In this document: positions 1 through 10,160 of the stretch, one piece after another | Position numbering within the stretch: the stretch's first letter is position 1 | Layout of the letters: each line of letters starts with the position of its first letter | Assembly: GCA_907163375.1 (NCBI GenBank) | Contig: CAJQUW010005347.1 | Coordinates: 1-64,000 of the forward strand | Origin: Prostheceraeus crozeri | Taxonomy: Eukaryota; Platyhelminthes; Polycladida; Euryleptidae | Direction of reading: 5' to 3' | DNA: 64,000 bases | Notes under the pieces: model-generated | Told to the model about the DNA's origin: nothing | Database searches by the model: none | What the model saw: only the letters and a program-made list of their open reading frames with translations | Translations under genes and position numbers: made by a program

Positions 1-351
1 TATAGGTTTTTTCCCCCCGAGCTAGTTCAATCATAATGCATATACAAGTTCAAGAATACGTCAAGCAATTTCAAAGACCATAGATCTAGTGAACCTATTT
101 CAATTTATACGTCACTTAAGCTTCAATATTTAATGAAAGCAGGTATCGTAGTTAAAGTATTCAAGTTCAAGATAGTGCAACCAATTTCAAAAATAAGGTA
201 TGCAGATTCATTGCAGAAATAATATTTATGATTTAGGAACCCCTTTCATCTCCAATTTCAAAGGGAAGGTGTTTAGATTTATGTATAGAAATACAAGATA
301 TCAATGAAAACCGTATTCAGAAATTCGTAAATTCGTATTCAGAACGCAGAG

Positions 352-1390
352 TCAGAAAAGGAGCACTATTTTCATAATCAAGCAATAATGTCGCGACAAT
401 TTAGGCACCTGTCGTAAGTAATAAATTTGATTTTGCATGCGTGCTAACCCTTCACACCAGAAATGGTTTGGTCTTGTAGGATTTCTTCCGCAATGCCTTG
501 TGGAACAGAAATGCGGTGCTCTGAAACAGAGGGTGTGTAGTTGGAACACTGCAATCCTTCGCACTGTTGCCTGCCCTACACGCAGCTTCTCCGCAACCGC
601 AACGTAATGGTGGAAAAGCAGTTTTTCAATTGGATTGAGAAACGGAGAGTTATGGTGGTATTTTCCGCACGTTGCTACAGAAGAGGAAGCGTCGATGATT
701 GATGGGGGCGTGTCCATGATCACGAAACAATTCTCCACCGCTTGTGATTCCAGCACTCCGATCCAAATTATCCATGTAGTTACGGAAATCTTGTTGTGTT
801 GCGCCTCGACGAATTTCGTAATAGACGATGCCAACATCCCGCAGCAACTGCCAAACACAGATTGAGATTCGACCACGTGTGAAATTGAAGCTGTCGGACA
901 GCTGGTCTAACCCACTTGAATATCTGGCCCCCTTGTTCTCCTTGTGTGAAGAGGTTGAAAACAGTCTCGTCCACGTACACAAGGGTTCGATCGGATTCCT
1001 CATGTAACACACCTAGCGAAACTCCTTTCTTAGCAGCTTCACACGTATCGGAATTTCGTGCACTTAGGCAGTCCTGTAATAAAGAAGAGAGAAAATGATA
1101 TCTGCATTGAACGATATTTTTGCGTGATATTTTTTACTACATACCTGTAACTTTTTGGTGGATATCAAACGGCCATCTAGTGCTCTGGCAATGGAGGACT
1201 ATTGAGAGCAGTATGGGTGCATCACCGCTGCTGCCAGCGCCTCCTTCATTGCCTTCAAGGTCAGGTCCGGCTTCTCTTCAATCATTCGCACACAGCGATC
1301 AATAACGGCGTCTTGTCACTTTTATGCTTCTCTCCCTTCCTCCTCTCACATCCTCCACGCATCCTTCTTCCTCATATCTTAAGATGATTG
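352..1390 (-). pseudogene. IS630-like (DDE_3) transposase relic with an intron
   Basis: Read on the minus strand, the N-terminal part shows a helix-turn-helix-like stretch, RCVRMIEEKPDLTLKAMKEA and then ARALDGRLISTKKLQ. A 71-nt intron with GT-AG ends follows, and the frame resumes in phase with DCLSARNSDTCEAAKKG. The DDE core then reads VYVDETVFNLF (first Asp), GIVYYEIRRGATQQDF, NCFVIMDTPPSI (second Asp) and SPFLNPIEK (final Glu). These pieces lie in three frames, so the copy has frameshifts and is not functional. The family cuts and pastes DNA at TA sites. The assignment rests on motif order; the exact N-terminus is not recognisable. Confidence 0.72.
1074..1144 (-). other. Spliceosomal intron in the IS630-like transposase relic
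   Basis: On the minus strand the intron starts GTATGT and ends TTCTTTATTACAG, after a pyrimidine-rich stretch. Joining the exons gives an uninterrupted KKL-Q-DCLS reading across the junction (phase 0), while reading through gives stops. Confidence 0.65.
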
Positions 1391-2018
1391 ATCACGCAGC
1401 AGTGCTCTCTATTTATGTTGAGTTCAGCCTTCCAATCAGCTCCCATTTTCGTGAGCTTCAAGAAGTAGCTGCCTTTAAATCAATGCTGATCTTCGAGTAA
1501 CGCCCACGAGGTACACCTGGCCTCGGTCCACGACAGCGGGACAAATTCTGAGAAGCACTTCGTGGTGTCATCACTCCATGTGTCGTCTGTGCTGCTCATG
1601 ATTGGTATAATGTCAGTTGTCAGGCTACAACGTAGGCTAGTCACACAGGATTCAAGATTACAGTGTAATAGCTTCACAAACTTAAATAGTTCTATGATTT
1701 ATGCAAATAATAGGCTGAAATTGGTTCATTCTTTGATCGCAATCGTTTCCATGAACATATTTCACGATATCAATGTCAGATTATCAAAAAGTGATAGAAT
1801 TTATTGATAATTGAAATTGATTGATTAACAATTGAACCTGCTTTGCTTTTCACGAACATGTGAGCGCTATCACGAAGTTTTGTGGCGTATCTTGAACTTG
1901 TTTGATCGAACATAGAAATCTGTGACGCTTCTTTGAAGTAGCTTGACGTTGATTGAAGCTGCATGCTGTATCTTGAAGTTGGATGACGTAGAAATGAATT
2001 TGTCCGGGAAAACCTGTA

Positions 2019-2261
2019 ATGTGGGTCATCAAATACTGTTGTACAGAAGTCGGCCCATCGAAGTGTCAGTGGCATGAAGCGCTGGCATTTTATTGCTTAT
2101 ACTTACCATCGGTCAATAAATATAAAGGAGAGATAGAATTTTTCACCATGACCATTAGTAATAGCCTCCTGTTCCTGACAATCAATTGGATCGATGACTG
2201 CGTTGATTTTCTAGAAAGGAGCCACAAATGACATGAAAAATGACAGACCAATTTGTCCTTT
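2019..2261. other. No recognisable feature
   Basis: Short AT-rich spacer between the IS630-like element and the LINE fragment. I see no motif-bearing reading frame or inverted repeat here. Confidence 0.4.
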
Positions 2262-3312
2262 ATCATCTATTTACAAGACTTTTTGAAGGCTCAGCTTGGA
2301 AAGGATCAAAAGCACTTTAAATGAAGAATATTCTAGAGAACAATCGGGTTTCACTAGACTTTTTCGACTATAGACCACATACACAGCATTCGTCAGATAA
2401 TTCCTCTCCCAGCTGTTCATTGATTTCAAGAAAACATTTAACAAAGTATAACACAACGCAAGTTTGAATGCTTTAAAACTCCAAGGCGTCCAGCATCAAT
2501 ACATTAAGCTGATACAAGCCATAAATGATCACGACACAACTAATTTCAAGCTATTTAACTCAGCTATAGAAATCTCGATCGAAAGAGGAGTCAGACAAGT
2601 TGATGTCATCAGTCCAACTCTCCCATAGCGCTTTGCAACAAGTCTTCAGGAACATCCACTTCAATCCATAAGAGGGGATGCTGATAGACGGTGAAATGCT
2701 TCACTATTTGACCTTAACTGACGATATAGAGCTCCTGGCAACAGTACAAGATCCCTTGAGAGTATGTTAGCGAAAGTAAACATCGAGTCAGATAAGATAG
2801 GCCTCAAGATACAATCTGTTAAAGGCTAATGGATGACGAACATAGCACAAAGCACAAACATCACAATCAAGATGAATCGGCACTTCATCACACAAGTTGA
2901 AGAATACAAATATTTGTGTCAAATCATAACACCAAATTGTCATCTGCTCAAAGAACCGAATAACAGAATTAGAAGTGGTTGGGCAGCATTCAAGAAGATT
3001 GAAACGCACGAACGCCAAACCAAGTTCCCAAAGCAACGAAGACCGTCAATGCTAGCATCCATCCAACAATGACTTACGCTATGGAGACATGATCGTCTAC
3101 CAAGAACATCGAAGTCAAAATCCGAATGTTACAGAGAGCGATGCAACGCAGGCTGACCCACATTTCGAAGAAGCAACATAATTCGTTCAAGTGTCATTCA
3201 TCATAAAGAAATCAGGAGTAACGGATGCGGTCGAGCATATCTACCATGTGAAACATCGATGGACAAGGCATGTAGCTAGAATGAACGACAATCGATGGAC
3301 GCTACGGAATGC
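2262..3312 (+). pseudogene. RTE-like LINE reverse transcriptase fragment
   Basis: A non-LTR reverse transcriptase can be followed across several frames. LFIDFKKTFNKV matches the FIDFKKAFDSV region (fingers/palm), and ERGVRQVDVISPTL matches the GVRQGDxISPxLF motif. LHYLTLTDDIELLA is the catalytic box with TDD in place of FADD. VEEYKYLCQIITPNC and RIRSGWAAFKK are the typical RTE post-RT region, followed by a thumb-like MTYAMET...RAMQRRL and HVARMNDNRWT. Stops and frameshifts occur throughout and no endonuclease is present, so this is a dead, 5'-truncated copy. The nearest families by eye are the RTE/BovB LINEs. Confidence 0.75.
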
Positions 3313-3319
3313 TTGATTG

Positions 3320-3660
3320 TATCCCTACAACTATGGATATTGAAGTGCAAGATGGTCATTGTGACTGACAAGGGTGAAGGAGTGCAGATGGCCGAGTTGA
3401 AGAATATGTTGAGAGAGACGGGTGTCAGATGGCTAGGACATGTGGTGAGAAAGGCAAGAGTATGTTGGAAGGGAATGATACAACTGAAAGTTGGAAAACG
3501 AAAGAGATGGAGGCCGAAGAGAAGATAGAAGGACTAGATAACGGAAGATGTGAAGGAACTACGTAGGAGTGAAAGAAAACGATGCGTTGGACACAGTGCA
3601 GTGGAGGAGCCACTTGAAGTGAGAAAAAAGCCAGGAGATGAAGTTGGAGTGCAAAACATA
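3320..3660 (+). pseudogene. C-terminal fragment of a second LINE
   Basis: The frame beginning MAELKNMLRETGVRWLGHV, followed by MIQLKVGKRKRWRPKRR, is the characteristic C-terminal tail of a LINE ORF2 (RWLGHVxRR...GKRxRGRPxxRW). After a frame change ITEDVKELRRSERK follows, matching the end of such proteins. It abuts the preceding RTE-like fragment but has a different tail, so it is probably a separate insertion. Non-functional. Confidence 0.6.
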
Positions 3661-4639
3661 GATTCGATTAATTTGTTATAAGACAGCTTGAGCAACTTAC
3701 CTGATTGCTTTACCTGATCGATTGGATCGATTAGGTCTGTTGGGGAAGAAACAGTCAAAATAAATGATGCGGTTTTCAAGGCACCTGAACTTACCTTGAC
3801 ATATGAAGCGATAATTGAAACATGGTCGATTGCCAAGTGTAACTATCCGCGACCTCTCCCCCTTGACTTTGACTACGGAGGTGAAATAGTTAATATCCAA
3901 GCAGCTGTTAGTAAAATGTGTGTCACCCCACCGTTTGAAATCATAGGGAAAATACTCTCGACCCATGTAATGCGCGCCGAAAGCACTTTTGATGTCTCTG
4001 AGATGAAGTTCCTGCAATATTCAAGTGATATGATTTTGCAAATTCACCTGCATTTACATCTTTTAAAATGATCTATCCAATGAATTAAATTGAATGGAGA
4101 GAAATTGTTATAGCCTAATATCGTCTAACAGCTATACCTACTATTACATGCATGTTTCTTGTCAGAGATGGTAGCTCTGTGAATTTAAATCAATAAAGAG
4201 GCAACGCCGTAAGCAGCAAATCAATTAAATACAGAGGATAAAGAAAAATGCAAAATCCGTTGCTCAAGCAACAATAATGTGTACATGAAACAAATGTACG
4301 AGTGTATGTACTAAATTAGCTAGAGCTCGCCCAATTCTGATGAATACACATGATGTATGTCTGGGTCGCTCATAAAATAGTTAAATTCATTATCCTAATT
4401 TTTCAGTAGTCAATGAACAGAAATATCTAAAAATACCAGTAAAAGGGAGTAAATTTTCTGATGGTTTATGTGGTTTGAAAAGTGTTCGGCGTCAAAGCGA
4501 AGGAGTGGACAGCGCCCTCTAACATGAAAAACATTAGATATTGTGGTAGCAACTGTGAATCTTTGAATGCTGAAAATTCCTACAGTAGTTTCAGTACAGG
4601 CGACCGATTTATTTTTGATCGGTGTTTTTACTTGTAAAA
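3661..4639. other. No recognisable gene
   Basis: About 980 bases with open stretches on both strands (for example minus 3697-4017), but none shows a motif I recognise. No tRNA or long repeat was seen. Confidence 0.4.
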
Positions 4640-5460
4640 AATAGAAATGTTATTTATCTTATATCATATAGTAGATCTGGAATACAATGTATAGGACAAA
4701 CAAAGCAGCCGCTACATTGTAGATTAAATGGTCATCGTCATTCAGTATTAAGAGATCACTTAAACACATCTTAGCAAGCTCATCATTCTTAGACTCATGC
4801 TGAATTGCAAATTACTGATCATGTTGATGACAATATATTCATATCACCGGAAGAGATAACCAGCGAGCTCAACCGCAAGGAAAACATGCATATCAAGATG
4901 CTCAATACCTTATACCCCTTGGATTTGAATGATAGAGTTTTGGGAGGTGGATTCGTATCTCAGCAGTCGATATCCAATGATCAATTTTTTAGTTATCCGA
5001 TCAGCAGACGAAAAAGGAGTCAAGGAGTAAGACAATCGGGTAGAAAAGGCTCAAGTATTATGGAACTCGATAATACTTATCAATAATTGCAAGATTCTTA
5101 TCAGACGCCTAAAACGTCAAAGTTTTATCATCATCTAAAATCTCTATCAAAAAGTTCCAAAAGAGCCATTCTAGGCAAAGCAGGGGATAAGGCAAACATA
5201 ATGACATTTATATTGACGGCATACACTCAAAATAAACTCATCTAGGCTCGGAGAACAAAAAGGTAAAAGAGTGAGCAACCATCATTATCCCGTTCGAATC
5301 TCAGACAATAGACTCACACAATCTCATGTTTATATTCTTCGATCAAAGTGTGTAAAAGCTAATTCTAAACACAATTCAAAAACGTTATCCAAGATATTCT
5401 TCAAATTAGATAAACCCTATGCATTGAAGTTTTGCAATTATGGGCGTTTTTAGAATAACC
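4640..5460 (+). pseudogene. Penelope-like element fragment, GIY-YIG endonuclease region
   Basis: In one frame the sequence reads YLISYSRSGIQCIGQTKQPL followed by RLNGHRHSVLRDHL. This matches the GIY-YIG nuclease motif of Penelope retroelements (CxxCxxxYIGxT...RLxxHR). Downstream, LNRKENMHIKMLNTLYPLDL and NDRVLGGGF match the usual post-GIY-YIG tail (W/HxxxLNTxxPxGLND). A further stretch, KSSKRAILGKAGDKANIM and then IFFKLDKPYALKFCNYGRF, may be the C-terminal extension seen in some Penelope elements; that part is inference. The reverse transcriptase is missing and stops are present. Confidence 0.68.
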
Positions 5461-5576
5461 TGAAGTTTCAGGATGTCATACACATCATGAATAATCCATC
5501 CACCGAGCATGACAGACACCAGACTCCCTGCACTCCCGGAGCGTTATTAAATCTCATAAGGATATTCTAGGAAACC

Positions 5577-5900
5577 GTGTCAGTCTTGGACAGGCCAAGA
5601 AGTGCGACCCCATCACCCTACGGTGATAGAGTGGCTGCCACGGGCCATTGGGGATTGTCATCTGTGAGGATGGAAGCAGAATCGACAGGCATTCCTAAGT
5701 CTAGCGTTCTGCTTTCAATTTCACTAATTGCAATTCTAATTCAATTTCAAGTTTTTAATTCAGCTTTGATCGGATTACTATTCCCGTACGAAAAAATTTT
5801 GAGTGACATTAATGAAACATGTAATGATTCCCTAGGATTCCGTAATAATTTCAGTAGTGACTACTGAAAATTACCTAAACTAATGATTTAGTGCAAAAAT
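5577..5900 (+). other. Unclassified repeat flanking the 61-bp minisatellite, copy 1
   Basis: An open frame (5577-5867) encodes a hydrophobic stretch, VLLSISLIAILIQF, then LLFPYEKILSDINETCND. I recognise no family. The DNA from about 5780 (CCGTACGAAAAAATTTTGAG, then TAATGATTCC) clearly resembles the minus strand of 18100-17990 (CCGTATGAAAATATTTTAAG, then TAATGATTCC). In both places this segment runs in the same orientation into a tandem array with a TACTGAAATTA core. I infer that the segment and array form one mobile or repeated unit. Whether the frame is a real protein is unknown. Confidence 0.5.
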
Positions 5901-6460
5901 ATTACTGAAATTATTACTGATCAGTATACTGTTTCCTACCTCGGTTTCCACTAAAAACTACTGAAATTATTACTGATCAGTATACTGTTTCCTACCTCGG
6001 TTTCCATTAATGAAAAAACTACTGAAATTATTACTGATCAGTATACTGCTTCCTACCTCGGTTTCCATTAATGAAAAAACTACTGAAATTATTCCTGATC
6101 AGTATACTATTTCCTACCTCGGTTTCCACTAATGAAAAAACTACTGAAATTATTACTGATCAGTATACTATTTCCTACCTCGGTTTCCACTAATGAAAAA
6201 ACTACTGAAATTATTACTGATCAGTATACTATTTCCTACCTCGGTTTCCACTAATGAAAAAACTACTGAAATTATTACTGATCAGTATACTATTTCCTAC
6301 CTCGGTTTCCACTAATGAAAAAACTACTGAAATTATTACTGATCAGTATACTGTTTCCTACCTCAGTTTCCACTAATGAAAAAACTACTGAAATTATTAC
6401 TGATCAGTATACTGCTTCCTACCCCGGTTTCCACTAATGAAAAAACTACTGAAATTATTA
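5901..6460 (+). repeat. 61-bp tandem repeat array (about 9 copies)
   Basis: Nine nearly identical 61-bp units, plus a partial tenth, are built from ACTACTGAAATTATTACTGA, a palindromic TACTGATCAGTA, and then TTTCCTACCTCGGTTTCCAC and TAATGAAAAA. The first two units are slightly shorter and the middle ones are most uniform, as expected of unequal exchange. The period is not a multiple of three, so it is not coding. The array ends abruptly inside the endonuclease/RT linker of a LINE. Confidence 0.92.
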
Positions 6461-7625
6461 GGACTGCCTGATATTCAATAGGATCGCTTATAAATTCAGA
6501 GAAGATTTTATGATTAACATCCTCTAAAATGTCGCTGATATTTCTGTCAGGGTCACACTGCTGCAACCAATCACCACTCTCACTGGTATGATTCGTGCCA
6601 ACCTTGTGCAAATCCCAAATAGTATTTGCTCGCAAATAAGTCTTGCTCCAACTTTGTTTCGGAGTACATATCATTTTTTGACTTTATCCCTGTAATGGTA
6701 AAACAAGGGCCAGTTTTTGTCCCGATAGGCTTTATATCTCTTATTCATCATGGTTTTGATTACATTAGTAATCCAGGGCTTGTCACTGGTTTTCCTTTTA
6801 ACCACATCTGTTGGAAGGAGTTCGATGGCGTACTTCAAGAATACGTAGAATGCTTTACATGCATTGTCAAGGTCCAAATTCTCGAGGATGTTAGTCCAAT
6901 CTATAGTTGAAAGATACACGCGAGCCTGATTTAAGAAGGATTCTCGATAGTCAATCACTTTTATGAAGGATGACTGAAAACAGAATTTACGCGTTGGTTT
7001 TATCAGAATGACATTGTGGTCGCTCATACCAAAAGGTGGAAAGTACATAGGTTTAGAATATAGATCAGCATATTGATCCGGAATGAGAACCAGGTCCAAA
7101 ATAGCATTCATTCTTGTTGGATTGAACACGATATTTTCAATTCCAAAAGCAATCTCAAAAGGGGAGGAATCCACATGATTGAAATCACCAGCAAGATAGA
7201 TCGCTAAGCCTGGATAGCGTTCTAGATAATCATCTGTTGTAGAGATCACATAGTCACATAAATGTCTCTGTCGTTCAATACTCAAAGTTCCGCCATGGGA
7301 AGTACAATAAAACCAGTAAGCAATGAAAAGCCTTGTAGGAAATTCGAGTGATTAGAAGTTCAACATCGCTGTAGATAGATTCACAGAAAACCATGCTGCT
7401 AGAGAAAGATGAGCGAATCCAGCAGACGATACCGCCACCCTTCATACAAGAAGTACGATCGGCACGATACAAAATATACTGTGGTAGATTTACCGATTCA
7501 TCACAAGTTAGACTGTCACACCACGATTCCGTAGCACAAATAATATCTGGTGAATATTTTGAGGAAAATGCCATGATTTCATCAATCTTGTTTGTGATCG
7601 AGCGAGCGTTAAAATAGCAAAGTGA
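6458..7625 (-). pseudogene. LINE ORF2, endonuclease part only (CR1/L2/jockey-like)
   Basis: The minus-strand frame begins CYFNARSITNKIDEIMAF, then YSPDIICATESWCDS. This is an apurinic-type (EEP) endonuclease start with the ATES/ITET metal-binding motif. After a frameshift near 7300 it continues LAIYLAGDFNHVD, LDLVLIPD and GMSDHNVIL, the GDFN and SDH catalytic motifs. A second frameshift near 6674 leads to SWSKTYLRANTIWDLHK, the endonuclease-RT linker. The frame is cut off at about 6458 by the minisatellite, so the reverse transcriptase is absent. It follows ORF1 on the same strand, as in a two-ORF LINE. Confidence 0.85.
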
Positions 7626-7659
7626 TGGTAAAGGAGTATGTGTTAGTCAATTAAGAGAC

Positions 7660-8391
7660 TTACAAAACTATTCTTCCTTTTCGTAGAACAACGTCTTCGC
7701 CTTCTCTCTTCCTACGCTGAAATTCTTCCACCAATACTTTATCCAGTTCCATTTGCATGCGAGTTAGATCATGTCGAAGATAAATTCGGGTTTTCTTTGT
7801 TGCATTATGCGCCTTCAACTTCCATGCATTACTCAATGCTCGCCGTTTGCAGTAACTATCATAAAACACAAGTTTTATTGGTTTCGGCTTCTTTCCTGGC
7901 TTTCCAACACGTGAAATGAAAGTAGTAGTGTTCTTGTGAATAGACAACACATCACACAGTTTCTCAACTTTGGAAGTGTCATGATCCCATTCATTATCTT
8001 CATCCGATTCTTGCAGGCCGAATGCCATTACATTGTTCTTCTTCTCTTGTCGCTCAGTTTGTTCTTTCAAGGTTTCATGTATGACAGTTATCATTTCTGT
8101 TATGTTTTTTATCTCTAGTTGTTCCCGCAAGCTACGCAACTCTGACTCAAGCTTGCCAAAACGCACAAACAGATCATAGATATTGATAGACTTGCAAGTG
8201 TCGCAGGCATAGGATATATTGTCTAAAGACAAGGTTGCTTTATCAACACTGGCTGGGACAGAAGAGCACTCTTTTCGCAAATGGAAGGCCTTGCAGCAAA
8301 GATTACATGATATGAAGTCGCTTTCTATGGCACCATTGCAAGCGTGACAGACAGTATTGACGAGTGCTTCGCTATTCTTTCTGGATGTCAT
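7660..8391 (-). CDS. LINE ORF1 with PHD-like zinc finger (243 aa, intact)
   Basis: Starts at ATG (8391). Cysteines and histidine at residues 15, 18, 29, 32, 37, 42, 63 and 66 form a PHD-type pattern (C-x2-C, C-x2-C, H-x4-C, C-x2-C). A predicted coiled coil follows (about 75-120, rich in Leu, Glu and Lys), then NVMAFGLQES and ISRVGKPGKKPKPIKLVF, ending EFQRRKREGEDVVLRKGRIV. This PHD, coiled-coil and basic C-terminal order is known for ORF1 of CR1/L2-like LINEs in animals, where it binds the element's RNA. The frame is intact although the partner ORF2 is broken. The last residues lie just upstream of the ORF2 start. Confidence 0.8.
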   Translation of the reverse strand: MTSRKNSEALVNTVCHACNGAIESDFISCNLCCKAFHLRKECSSVPASVDKATLSLDNISYACDTCKSINIYDLFVRFGKLESELRSLREQLEIKNITEMITVIHETLKEQTERQEKKNNVMAFGLQESDEDNEWDHDTSKVEKLCDVLSIHKNTTTFISRVGKPGKKPKPIKLVFYDSYCKRRALSNAWKLKAHNATKKTRIYLRHDLTRMQMELDKVLVEEFQRRKREGEDVVLRKGRIVL

Positions 8392-8639
8392 TGTTCGAAG
8401 TCAAGCCACCGGTGAGATGTATTCAAAATCACAAAAAGTAGATACGACAGAAAAATCGCGATTTTGATAAAAGTATTAAGAATCCACCGTTGAAATGTTA
8501 AGCAAAGTAATCACTGCGCGATAGGGAGTCCGAAGATATGTAATTTGAGTATGAAAATAGGTATATAGCACGATTGGGATGCAATTTGTGTGATTAGCAC
8601 TGAGACATGAAACGCACAACCGCCGCACACGGTAGATGT

Positions 8640-8881
<242 letters not shown>

Positions 8882-10160
8882 TTACGACGAAAGTAATGAA
8901 ATTTCATACTATAGACAGATAAAGAACTCAATCATAATTCAAATGCATTCAGTTATTGTTGTTATTACTCAGCGGTTGCCAATATAATTAACTATTGCTC
9001 AATACTTGATAGTTGTTCAGCGCTTGAGGAAATATCAAGCTTGCCGTGGGAATTGATCTTGAATTCCCATTCCCATCCCATTCCCACGGGATTTTTCAGT
9101 TTTTCCCATCAGAATTCCCATGGCTCATTACTATTCCTATATGCGGTTTATGGTTCTCTTCTTTCGGACTACAAGTCGATTAACGGATTTTCGTAATTGA
9201 ACTGATGAGATTAAGCGCTTTTAGTTGACCTATCTTTTGGATGAAAAAGTATTGGCATATCAATCTATCTTATTTTGTAATTTCCAAACATTGCAAGTTT
9301 TTACTAATTAAGCTTACCAAAAATATCTATCATTTTGTTTCAGGGATTAGTCAATCAATAAAGACGACTTCATCGAAATAGTCTTCGATTACATATAGGC
9401 CTATACATACACATATTCGCATGTCTATTCACTCTGATTCACTTCATGCGGTGCCGTACTTGTGATGAACATGGCAAACTTCTAGCTCATCGCAATATCA
9501 TACTGTATCTAAGTTTACAATACAAGTACAGTGCCTGTATGCAAGCAATGAAGTCAATACTTCGCCTACGCATATTTCTATGACTTATCAACAGAAAACA
9601 ACTACTGATTTATGAATATGTGATAATACGCTCGCTCGCATCCCATGTATTTAGGTACGGTGTAATTCCAATTCTATCTAACTTTGATGATAAAGCCACA
9701 AATGCAAAAAGACAAATTTATATTCGAGAAACAAACGTTCATTGAAAATTTGTCCAAGGATTGACAAACGTTGCTGCAAAAAAGGCATCAACCCTCGGAC
9801 GGCCAAGGGTGGTTCTCAGAACCTCCTATTTATTCAAATAAAGGTAACTAATAAACGAAAGAGTTTTGAATGATGACAGTTAATGACTTTTATCCTATGT
9901 ATCTTGACATCAGAATTGTAAAGTTTGAGCATTATATTTTTGAAACGAATGGATTTAAATTTAATTTTTAGGTACTCACTTAGACATCAAATAACGAAAA
10001 AACGATAGTGTTCAAAACTATTCAACTCTATTTGATACATAATATAGAATTTTTTACTATCAATTGCATACATATATAGCGTGTACATGTACTATAGAAA
10101 AGGAGGTATAAACCTATGTATAATTATTACCAAATTGGCTATTACAGATAAAGTTGAGAG

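Larger units (their letters stand above)
3..2016 (-). mobile_element. IS630/Tc1-like DNA transposon, decayed
   Basis: Both ends carry a short imperfect inverted repeat: AGGTTTTTTCCC at the left and, on the other strand, AGGTTTTCCC at the right. Each is flanked by TA (bases 1-2 and 2017-2018), as expected for the Tc1/mariner/IS630 superfamily. The subterminal regions (about 40-200 and 1850-2000) contain repeated TTCAAG/CTTGAA motifs in opposite orientation, which may be transposase-binding sites. A broken DDE transposase lies inside on the minus strand. The left boundary sits at the window edge, so its target duplication is only partly visible. Confidence 0.6.

Noticed and set aside
3697-4071. 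Open frames on both strands that look protein-like
   Set aside because: No recognisable motif, and the two strands mirror each other without a start or splice context.
5901-6460. Regular repeats resembling a CRISPR array
   Set aside because: There are no unique spacers: the whole 61-bp unit is repeated. No cas genes exist and the context is eukaryotic.
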